Origin: Microdochium bolleyi | Lineage: Eukaryota > Ascomycota > Sordariomycetes > Xylariales > Microdochiaceae | Length of the DNA stretch: 64,000 nt | Assembly (NCBI GenBank): GCA_001566295.1 | Contig: KQ964259.1 | Location: 310,001 to 374,000 of the forward strand | Direction of reading: 5' to 3' | Shown here: piece by piece, positions 55,293 to 64,000 of the stretch | Layout of the letters: each line of letters opens with the position of its first letter | How positions within the stretch are numbered: the first letter of the stretch is position 1 | Position numbers and translations under genes: made by a program | The notes under the pieces: generated by a model | The model's database searches: none | What the model was told of the DNA's origin: nothing | What the model saw: only the letters and a program-made list of their open reading frames with translations

Positions 55293-57157
55293 ATGGACAC
55301 GGCCATGCCCAGCCAGGAAAAGGCCTACGAGCCGAGCGCCATCGGCAAGCCCAAGGGAGAGCCGGCCTTGACCGACAACAATGAATTGACTGCCGCCAAG
55401 GAACAAGCCGACGACGAGTCCCAGTACCCTGGCGGCCTCCGCCTGGGGCTTGTAATGCTCGCCCTTTGTCTCGCCGTCTTCCTCATGTCTCTGGACAACA
55501 GCATCATCTCCACGGCGATCCCCAAGATCACCGACGAATTCAGCAGTCTCGGCGACATCGGCTGGTACGCAAGTGGTCAGTTTCCTCTCCCTTCCACCGT
55601 TGGTAGTAAACTACACGGCGACTCAGACTAACCTCGATCGTCCCGTCCAGCCTACCTCTTGACCACCGCCTCCCTGCAACTCATATACGGCAGATTCTAC
55701 TCGTTCCTGCCCATCAAACTCGTCTATCTTGGCGCCATCTTCATCTTCGAGGTCGGCAGCGTCCTCTGCGGCGCAGCGACATCATCGACAATGCTCATTG
55801 TCGGCCGTGCCATCGCCGGCGTTGGCGCCGCGGGCATCTTCTCGGGCTCCCTCATCATCCTTGCCCACTCCGCGCCACTTCGCTTGCGCCCACTCTACGC
55901 TGGTCTCATCGGAGGAGTCTACGGCATCTCCAGTGTCGCCGGCCCCTTGCTCGGAGGAGCCTTTACTGACCATGTTTCGTGGCGATGGTGTTTCTACATC
56001 AACCTCCCCATTGGTGGTGGTGCTATGGCAGTCATTGCTATTTTCTTTCCGGAACCAATCCGAAAGATTGAGGCCACAGAGGGATTGAAGGATAGGATCA
56101 TGTCATTTGACCCCATCGGAACAGCCATTTTGATTCCTGATGTCGTCTGTCTTCTGCTGGCCTTGCAGTGGGGTGGGACAACCTATGTAAGCAATTCAGC
56201 CTTCCTCACAGCAACATGTTCCCCGTGCTCCCGCTGACCAGCTCACAGGCATGGTCCGACGGGCGCATCATTGCGCTCCTCGTTCTCTTCGCTGTCCTCC
56301 TCGTCACCTGGGTCGCTGTCCAATACTTCTACGGCGACCGTGCCACTGTTCCCGGCCGCATTATTCGCCAACGATCGGTCTGGAGCGCCTGCATGTTCAG
56401 TCTCTGCTGCGGTGCCGTCATGTTTGTAGCCGTTTACTACCTGCCCATCTGGTTCCAGGTCGTCAAAGGCGCCTCGCCTACCCAGTCCGGCGTTGACAAC
56501 CTGCCTCTCGTCCTCGGCATGACAGTGGGTGCCATCCTTGGAGGTGCAATAACCACTACATGGGGCCAGTACGCGCCCCTCATGGTTGCCGGTGCGTCAC
56601 TGGCGAGCGTCGGGTTCGGCTTGATCACCACTTTCGGACCTGAGACCACGAGCGGGCGCTGGATCGGCTACCAGGCACTTGCGGGCTTCGGTCTTGGCAT
56701 GGGCGCGCAGCAGCCTCTCGTGGCCGTGCAAAATGTGCTCCCACTCGTGGATGTTCCCACGGGGACGACGCTCCTCGTGTTTGTGCAGATGATGGCGGGA
56801 GCCGTGTTCAACAGCGTCGCCCAGAGTGTCTTTTACAACAAACTCCAGGGGTACACTGTCGAGTACGTGCCCGGCCTTGACCCAGCCATCGTCCTGGGCA
56901 CGGGTGCAACGGCCATACAGGCTGTGATCCCGGCAGAGTATCTGGACGCCGTAAGACTTGCGTACAATGATGCGCTCAACCGAGTCATGCTCATTCCAAC
57001 GGTCATCGCAGCAGTCGGCGTCATCTTTGGGTTTACCATGGAGTGGCGCAGTGTCAAGAAAGAGAGCAGCAAGAAAAGCGACGTGGAAGCTATTCTGGTG
57101 ACGGAAACGCAACCTGAAGCTGAAACGGGTAAACACGAAAAGTCTTGCTGTGCCTGA
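55293..57157 (+). CDS. MFS drug:H+ antiporter, 14-TM (DHA2) type
   Basis: Exons are 55293-55575, 55651-56186 and 56249-57157, encoding 575 residues. The cytosolic N-terminus (about 1-48) leads into TM1, LGLVMLALCLAVFLMSLDNS, which carries the LD..I..TAIPKI motif C-like start of DHA2 exporters. AYLLTTASLQLIYGRFYSFL follows the first splice, then GRAIAGVGAAGIFSGSLII (motif B region, containing the essential Arg) and GISSVAGPLLGGAFTDHVSW with RWCFYINLPIG (motif C and the TM5/6 loop). Further segments bring the total to about 14. The C-tail (KKESSKKSDVEAILVTE) is cytosolic. Homologues such as fungal toxin and drug efflux pumps sit in the plasma membrane and export metabolites or fungicides by proton exchange. 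Divergent transcription from the C6 regulator suggests induced expression. The substrate is unknown. Confidence 0.93.
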
Positions 57158-58406
57158 AACATGTACACTCGATGATATTACGCAGCTTCCTGCAAGTAAT
57201 TATCATGAACACACCTACATATAACTAGAGATACTCACTCCTCAGCATTGCTCTGCTTGGAGTCAACCATACAGCCTAACAAGTGTTCCTACCAAGTCGG
57301 TCGTGGCACCTATTAGCACCTACACTCCTCATCACAATTATCATTCTCTCTCACAATACATTAATAGATAGCACATTCATCATACAGATTTGCTCATTGA
57401 GCATTTGATCATCATCGTTGCGACGCTCCATGCTTCATTGCGCGTGGTATGGAGAAAGGAGGGCGTTCAGATTTCCAACAACTGATTCACCTATTTCACA
57501 TCACCGACATCGTCTCGGAAGAGGACCCATGGGGTATCCAGGAACCAGCCTTGAACGAACGGCTCCAAAGTGGAGCTTGCCTGGCCAGACCGCCTAACGC
57601 ATATCATAAGTGGTGGATGCTCTGGTACTCATGCCCTCTCTCTCCCATGTTGTGATTGCGAGACCTCCTTTGTCCCATAGACACGGCACCACCTCTCTTC
57701 GCGGCTCGTCGGAGCGAACTCCTCGACCGGATTCTTGATCACTTGGCATTGTACGACCTCTTCCTCTTGTGCATCTGCTGCAGAGCTCTCCAGTAGCGGG
57801 TGGAACCCTTGCTATAGATGTGATCCTGAAGCGAGGGGCCGTCCGTTATTGACTCTCTTTCATGGAATGTGGCTTGAAACTAGACAACGGCACGACAATC
57901 GCCAATGCAGCTTGCTATGGTGCCGTGGGTACCCGTCGCGCTGCTTCGTGCCGCTGCCTATATACGCCTACCTTGCAGCAACCACGGCTCGGGAGCCTCG
58001 TCCTGCAGCACCCAGAGTTCAGTCCCATTGACGGGGTCAAGTTCCGATTGGACCACGGCGTCACTATCGCGGAAAACGGCATACCAACCCGCTGTTCACA
58101 TCACAATCTTCCGATTCGGTTACTCGTCTGTTTTGTAGTCTTCCAGCAAGGTCTCCGACGTCTCTTGGAAGACAGCTTTTCGAGTTCTGTGAATTTCTTG
58201 CTGGGCTTGGATCTCCGCACAAACAGGTCCTTGAACTACGCAATATGTATCACGACAACTATCTCGGAGAGAGCTCGATTGTTTAGGAGCGATGGTCTGC
58301 AATTCTCTTACTTGTCCGTTGCGATGAGCCCTAGCCTCTACTTCGGAACTATCACCAGGGCCGACTAATCTTACACCCATCTACTTTGCCGAGCTTCGTG
58401 CTCGCC
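57158..58406. other. Convergent intergenic
   Basis: About 1.25 kb between the 3' ends of the exporter and the reductase. Open frames on the plus strand (57449-58368) lack domains and were not called. Confidence 0.5.
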
Positions 58407-59725
58407 TTACTTGCCGACAATGGCCCTGAGCCCCTTCACAGCGTCCACAATCGTGGTCCGCAGCGGCGTGTAGTCCTCCGCCTTCAGGCCCAGCTCCCTC
58501 GCGGCTTTACCCGCGTCGATCGCATACACGGGCGGGATCGGCGCGCCCGTCTGCCCCTGCGGCGTGGTGTCGCGCAGCTCGGGGAACTCGGCGCGGATGA
58601 TGTCGACGGCGCTTTGATACATGAAGTTGCCTGGCGAGGCGACGATGTAGCGCTGCCCGGCGGCTGCGGGGGTCTCGAAGGCGCGGACGTGGGCTTCGGC
58701 GACTGGGTGAGTCCTGGTTAGCCTGGCTCACACACACACACACACACGTTCCGCATATCGGCAAGGGGTTGAAAGGGGATCATGGGCGAGAAGGAGGTTG
58801 CTACTCACGGTCCCGAACGTCCACGGAGCCCCAGAAGCTCGTTTCAGGCACAGTCTTCTCCGAGCCGTCAAACAGCCGCAGAATATCAGCCGACGACGTG
58901 TTCAGCGACTTGCCGCTGCCGACATGGTGTTTGATAGGTCCGTACACGACAGGTGGTAGCAGCGTGGTGATGGCGAAGCTCGGCTGTGAGACCTTCGTGT
59001 CAGCACCATCTACATTCAAATACGTGGAAAGAGCGTCCCCCCCAGGTTTCTAAATGTGCCAGCTGATAGGCAATAGGCTGTGACAAAGTTTCAGGATACA
59101 TACCTTGTTGTCCTCGACATACTTGAACGCAGCCCGCTCCGCCATTGTCTTGGACGCGAGATACGCCAGCACGGGATCGCCGGCGGCGGCGTCGCCGATA
59201 ACAGGGTTCCAGTCGGCCTCTGTGTAAGTGTAGCCCGGCCGTAGGCCCTGGGTCGCGTCCAGCGCAGATGCGAACGACGAGGTGATGACGACCCTACTGA
59301 TCGAGGGCCCGCCGTGCTTCTGCGCCGCCTCGAGAATCGACGTTGTGCCCTGCACGGCGGGCGCGTAGAGCTCGTTCTGGACGTCCTTGGCGTCGAGGAC
59401 GAAGGGAGATGCGGTGTGGATGATCTAGTGACACAGTGAGTATCAGTGCTACTGAGCCGAAATGCGAGCTGGCTTTCCGCAGTGGGAGATAACGTACCCC
59501 GTCGACGCCCTTCACAGCCTCGTCGAAGGCCCCAGGGGCGGCCATGTCCGGGACAATGGCGAAGCTCAGCTGCTCCGCGTGCTCAGGGTACGTAGCGCGC
59601 ACGGTCTCGGCTGTGCGCTCCGACCGCACGGTTCCGCGCACATGGTAGCCCTTCTGCAGGAACTTGTCGACGACGTGTGCGGCCACGAAGCCTGAGGCGC
59701 CAGTGACGAGGACGGTGGGAGCCAT
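58407..59725 (-). CDS. NAD(P)H-dependent reductase, DFR/GRE2-like extended SDR
   Basis: Four exons, 59725-59498, 59424-59104, 58983-58809 and 58702-58407, encode 339 residues. The Rossmann motif TGASGFVAAHVVDKFLQKGY (from Thr8) binds the dinucleotide, and RGTVRS suggests NADPH preference. The first splice gives DGIIHTASPFV, the second exon holds the catalytic Tyr164-x3-Lys168 (YLASK) after VITSSFASALD, and later exons supply TLLPPVVYGPIKH and VDVRDLAEAHVRAFETP, all hallmarks of dihydroflavonol-4-reductase/GRE2-type aldehyde-ketone reductases. These cytosolic enzymes reduce carbonyls of aldehydes, diketones or secondary metabolite intermediates. Intron 3 contains a CA microsatellite. The gene is convergent with the MFS exporter and may belong to the same small module. 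The size fits the family (about 340 residues). The substrate is unknown. Confidence 0.93.
58729..58747. repeat. (CA)n microsatellite in intron 3 of the reductase gene
   Basis: About nine CA dinucleotides on the plus strand, between exons 3 and 4. Length variation would not change the protein. Confidence 0.8.
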
Positions 59726-61555
59726 TGGCTTGATTGCTACTGGGTCGTGATGTCTTGTTTCAAATAAGGGGCAGATGTCGATACGCGATGGAGTGGTTGC
59801 GAATTGTCGTCTCAAGGTCTGATGTCTTATAGAAGGGAGCCAGCAGATGGTCGCATGTCCAGGAATGAACCAGCAGGGCAGGTGTCATTTTATAGAGCTC
59901 GGGGACCAGGCCATTCTCTGAACGTTTTGCGGTAGACAGCTGAAGCACGACGCAATGTGCGCGGCTGACATATCACCCACTGTAGCCTGGCTTACAAAAC
60001 CTACAATAGCGTACTTCAACCACCACATCCCCGTCCGTGAGTGGCTTCCACCGGCGTCTCCGCTGCTCCTCACCATCGGCCTTAAGGAAGGGTTGCAGTG
60101 CCAAGACCAGCAGGGCTCCCGAGCGAATCACCGTCGAGTGTTGCCCGCAAAGCCGGCATCCCTATCACCGATGCACAAAGAGCTGCTCAGCCGTCGGGCC
60201 AGCACACGCGAACTGGTGCGTAGCACACCACTCGCTTTGCGCCTAACCCCGAAACACAGCTTGCTTAGCATGCCGCATCGATGCATGTCAGACTGCATCC
60301 GACGTTCCAGGGTTGAGTGACTTCGCTCTTGCGTCTGCCTCAGGGATGAATACTGGAATACAATAGGGCACACGATAAGGTTCCGCGTGTGGTTTACACG
60401 TGCAACTCGTGTTACCGCAGGCCCATCACCACGCAGCGGGGCAGGTCCCGGGCGTCTGGTGCTGACTGGATCCCAACCCCGGGGCCGATTCGCACAGGTC
60501 GCAAGACTCTCCCCGGTTCAAAGACGATGTGGTGTGAGGAATCTTGTAGTACAAGGAAGGGGTAGGTCAGGTCAGGAGATAATTACACGGTATTATCGTC
60601 TAGTTATAGAACAATGATAAATCGAAGCGCTACTATGCTTAGCCTCTAACGCCTACCGAATATGCAACAAAGTAGACTCTCGCTGTTCCGGATCTCGCAA
60701 CAGCAGGTTTTCGCGCCACAGCGAATCAAAACACAGTCTTCCCTCCGAAACATACTAGAATCCGCTATTCCCTGGCAGCCAGGGAGAAGCTGGCGTCCGC
60801 TGTTGATCCTCGACGTTTGATGGTGCATGAGGCATATATGGCATGCACTCTGCATACTTCCGCGCTTCATTGATGGGCAGCACCCCTACGAGATGGACCT
60901 GAGCAAGTCTGCCTGCTGTGTGCGATAGCGCCTCACGCAGTACCCAGCTGCAAACTGCCAAATGGACAGCCAGACCATGGACTGGCTGGTCGTCTCTGAT
61001 TTCGACAAGCGCGATCTGTATCACTTGGCTTTTTGGCGGAGTGGTGCCGCGCTCTCAGGAGTACCGGGATGTCTGATATTCTTTTCCTTAGGTATGTGCG
61101 TCAGTGGCGATGAAGCAATCTGATGCCATGGATCTCCCAGGCTGGCTTGTGCCTGCGGCGGATGGCTCCGGCGGCTAGGGCCTAAGTCAGCCTCGTGTTG
61201 CGATCCACTCTGGTCTTGACAGAGTGCAGCCTTCTTGACTACATCATAACCTACTGGAGCAGAGCGGAAGTAGCTGCCTGCTGAAATGCGCCCGCAAGGC
61301 TGATCTCATTGCTTTGAGAAGGAAGAACAACCATCCAGCGCCGCGACCAGCCCCTTGTTCGCTGCTGCTAAGCCACTCCGTCATGCACCCCCCTGAGGCG
61401 GTGCCCTTGTCCATGTTGGTTCTGAAGACCAGGCAGCGCGGCACCCTGGTCTTCAATTTTCTCCCATAAAGACCTGGGGATCCCAAGGCTGAAGGAGGCC
61501 ACCGCCACTCACCCTGCATGCCTCACCTCCGCTAGCCAATTGTCCACCCACAATC
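59726..61555. other. Divergent intergenic region
   Basis: About 1.8 kb between the starts of the reductase and the HET gene. No gene, RNA or repeat was recognised. It must contain both promoters. Confidence 0.5.
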
Positions 61556-63493
61556 ATGACAAGACGTCGGCGAAGGCACAGCTCCCCAGCCTTCGTCAGG
61601 GAGCCCAAGCGCCCTCGCATCGCCAACAGCACCAAGCCATACCAGTACAGCCCGCTCCCAGCAGCCACCTCTCTACGGATCCTGAGACTCGATCCAGGAC
61701 AGGTAGAGGACGTCGTCTCCTGCCGTCTGGAAGTCGTCGATCGGGCGCAGGCACCACCGTACGAAGCCATCTCCTATGTCTGGGGCTCTCCAACCGACAC
61801 GCGGCTCGTGCTCTGTAGCGGACGTAAAATTCGCGTCCCTACAAGCCTTCGCGACATACTCCACAGTCTTCGCAGTCCGGAGCACACCCTCACACTGTGG
61901 GCTGATGCTATATGTATCAACCAGCAGGATGATGCGGAGAAAGGTCACCAGGTCAAGCTTATGGGTACCATCTTCGCATCCGCAACTCGAGTCCTAGTCT
62001 GGCTTGGTAAAGAGGCGCTAGGTGCACCAACAGAGTACGGTCTCGACGTAGATGGGGAAACCTCTTGGGGAATGGACAGAGAGGAGATCCCTCTGTGCGA
62101 TATGGTGGTCGACACCCAACTGCGACTCACAAGACTGCTATCGTACATGGAACTCAAATTGTTCGAATTTGGCTACTCTTCGCTACTTGAAGACGAAGAC
62201 TTCGTGGATTCCTGGACGTCACTAAGCAAACTATACCGCAGGGACTGGTTCCATCGACTATGGGTAGTGCAAGAGGTCGGCTTGGCACAGTCGGCAATCG
62301 CTATCTTTGGTCGCGCGGCGGTCGAGTTCAGCTTCTTACTTGATTTCAGTCGACGACTTGAGCGCCATGTGCTGTTACGCTCACATTTCCAGTTCCCGAA
62401 CTATTTGGCCACCGCTTTTGAGATCTTCCCATCTTCGAGGAGCGACATGGAATGTCAGACTGCCGACCTTCAGTTCTTGGACATTCTGGAAATTACACAG
62501 GAACAAGGAGCAACAGATGGCCGAGATCGGATATACGCCCTACTCAGCCACCCCAGTGCCGTATTGTCGGATGGTCAACTGATCATCGAACCGGATTATA
62601 CGAAAACCACTCAAGAAGTTTATCATGAGATCGCGATCAAGATTATCGAAGAAACGAAATCATTACGGATTTTGGCTACCATATCACCTGGGGAGGACCA
62701 TCTGGATGACGACTTTCTTCCTTCATGGGTGCCAAATTGGGAGGCAAGTGAACTTAAATCGAACGGCTTCCGGAGCGAGCTTTCTACTACATATCGGACA
62801 ACCGCAGTCAATCACGTACCGCCCGCGGAATGGAGATTTTCACCCGGCAAGAAGAACAGCATTCAAGTTCGAGGTTACATAATCGATGTCGTCGACGAAC
62901 ATACCACGACTATGGACATTTATGACAAGTATGCGCCTTTTGAGCCGAAACGTAACGATCCAGGGGCCTGGCCGCTAGGCCATGCCTTTGCATTCCGGTC
63001 ACGACTGGATATCGCGCTAGAGCGTCGTATAGCTGATCTGTGTTGCGCTTTGACGGTCAACTACGAACGCGAACCAGACACAGAGGAGCTCGCAGACTTC
63101 GCGGAGTTTCGATGCATACTAATTCAACCCTCGCCAGCATTAGAAGAAGCAGGTGGAAGCCATCCTATAGCTCCAGAGGGGATCGCAGAGCTGTTGACAT
63201 TGAGCGAAAAGGCAACGCTTGGACGATTCATTGAGTTAGAGGTAAAGGCAAACTGCCAAAACAGAAAGCTTTTCTCCACGACGATGGGCTGCCTTGGTCT
63301 CGGCCCTCACCTGGTACAAAACGGCGATTTATGCTGTGTCATCCACGGCTGTCACATTCCCCTGGTACTGAGGAGAGCGGAGCGCGGTTTCCGGGTGCTT
63401 GGGCCTGCCTATATCCATGGCTTCATCATTGGAGACTCGAAGCCAGTCGATGGTAGTGAGACATTCGTGGACCAGGACTTCGTTCTATATTGA
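61556..63493 (+). CDS. Heterokaryon-incompatibility (HET) domain protein, intact
   Basis: One exon encodes 645 residues from ATG 61556. After a basic N-terminus (TRRRRRHSS, RPRIANS) and SLRILRLDPGQ, the complete HET domain follows in canonical order: PPYEAISYVWGSP (about 67-79), IRVPTSLRDILHSLR, LTLWADAICINQQDDAEKGH (about 112-131), LMGTIFASATRVLVWLG and LYRRDWFHRLWVVQEVGLAQ (about 225-244). The downstream region has GRDRIYALLSHPS and PDYTKTTQEVYHEIA, then FLPSWVPNWE, the standard C-terminal blocks of single-domain HET proteins. No NACHT, ankyrin or transmembrane part is present. Such proteins execute or control cell death after fusion with non-self hyphae, normally through a partner locus; the partner here is unknown. 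It is the only structurally intact HET gene in the window and a useful comparison for the broken copy at 30-33 kb. Confidence 0.93.
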   Translation: MTRRRRRHSSPAFVREPKRPRIANSTKPYQYSPLPAATSLRILRLDPGQVEDVVSCRLEVVDRAQAPPYEAISYVWGSPTDTRLVLCSGRKIRVPTSLRDILHSLRSPEHTLTLWADAICINQQDDAEKGHQVKLMGTIFASATRVLVWLGKEALGAPTEYGLDVDGETSWGMDREEIPLCDMVVDTQLRLTRLLSYMELKLFEFGYSSLLEDEDFVDSWTSLSKLYRRDWFHRLWVVQEVGLAQSAIAIFGRAAVEFSFLLDFSRRLERHVLLRSHFQFPNYLATAFEIFPSSRSDMECQTADLQFLDILEITQEQGATDGRDRIYALLSHPSAVLSDGQLIIEPDYTKTTQEVYHEIAIKIIEETKSLRILATISPGEDHLDDDFLPSWVPNWEASELKSNGFRSELSTTYRTTAVNHVPPAEWRFSPGKKNSIQVRGYIIDVVDEHTTTMDIYDKYAPFEPKRNDPGAWPLGHAFAFRSRLDIALERRIADLCCALTVNYEREPDTEELADFAEFRCILIQPSPALEEAGGSHPIAPEGIAELLTLSEKATLGRFIELEVKANCQNRKLFSTTMGCLGLGPHLVQNGDLCCVIHGCHIPLVLRRAERGFRVLGPAYIHGFIIGDSKPVDGSETFVDQDFVLY

Positions 63494-64000
63494 TTCTGTT
63501 CTAGACACTGCAGTATATCATTAGTCTCCGTGCAGCTATCGCAGTGCTTCTTTCATGCTTGGTCACCTCTCGAACTGATGTCTGCTCGTTCACGCCATCA
63601 TGCACTTCAACATTGCTCATCCTCCAGTCCATCAAGTAAGGACTGAACGAGCTATGTTTAAAGGCCGCCTGGAAGATCAACCCGCGAATGGCTGGCAATA
63701 AGTAATTCTTAAGTCTCTGGTGGTATTCCGCCCCACCACGCAATCGGAGCCGAAATTCTTGGTTTATCGGCCAATGGCCACCAGCCTGTCGGACCATGGA
63801 GCGATGCCGAGAGGGCTCGCTCAAGAGGCGGATCGACACGCACAAGTCTCAAGACTCACCCCCGCTTCGAATATGGTGTCAAATGGAATAGCGACGAACG
63901 GCTTGGTGCAGAGATGAAGCAGCCCTCGCGGCCCAGATCCCGCCGCTTGAGGGGACGCCCTTCGAAGGCCCCGGAGTCTGGTGTCAGCACCGGTACTCGT
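63494..64000. other. Right-edge sequence
   Basis: About 0.5 kb after the HET gene. Short open frames only; nothing was recognised. Confidence 0.5.

Overview
The window is nuclear DNA of a filamentous ascomycete (Pezizomycotina, most likely Sordariomycetes). The basis is moderately GC-rich coding sequence, short introns (mostly 45-150 nt, with GTRNGT-like donors and CAG/TAG acceptors), kilobase-scale intergenic space, and families typical of these fungi: HET-domain proteins, a NACHT STAND receptor, Zn(II)2Cys6 regulators, MFS transporters, a Git3-type receptor and a sedolisin. No tRNA, rRNA, CRISPR array or intact transposon was recognised. Exon boundaries were worked out by hand from reading frame, splice-site consensus and protein continuity. 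Most genes sum to a whole number of codons, but none has transcript support here.

Left part (0-23 kb), mostly metabolism and sensing: a small ricin-B-type beta-trefoil lectin (+), an F-box protein (-), a flavin amine oxidase (-), an unknown 209-residue protein (-), a Thr-rich secreted wall-type protein (+), a class I glutamine-amidotransferase-like protein (-), a Git3/GPR1-type seven-TM receptor (-) and a compact RING-IBR-RING E3 ligase (+). These are followed by a divergent pair: an MFS sugar/quinate-type permease (-) and an amidohydrolase of the 2-pyrone-4,6-dicarboxylate lactonase type (+).

Middle part (23-47 kb), gene-poor and rich in self/non-self recognition families: a NACHT receptor with a frame break (-); a HET-ankyrin gene that is clearly broken, its middle lying on the opposite strand from its two ends; a short Zn2Cys6 protein (-); a PaiB-like FMN-binding protein (+); a PAN/Apple-like secreted protein (+); and a head-to-head pair of a tail-anchored-looking membrane protein (-) and a trypsin-fold serine protease-like protein (+). 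Long gaps here carry microsatellites and tandem repeats.

Right part (48-64 kb): a sedolisin protease interrupted by one in-frame TAG (+); a five-exon Zn2Cys6/fungal_trans regulator (-) facing a 14-TM-type MFS exporter (+); a DFR/GRE2-like NADPH reductase (-); and an intact single-exon HET protein (+). Regulator, exporter and reductase could form a small resistance or metabolite module. The shared regulator/exporter promoter contains two copies, in opposite orientation, of the same CGG-N3-CCG element, a plausible autoregulatory site.

The most unusual observations are the internal inversion in the HET-ankyrin gene, the nonsense codon in an otherwise complete sedolisin, the indel-type frame break in the NACHT receptor, and the protease/membrane-protein head-to-head pair.
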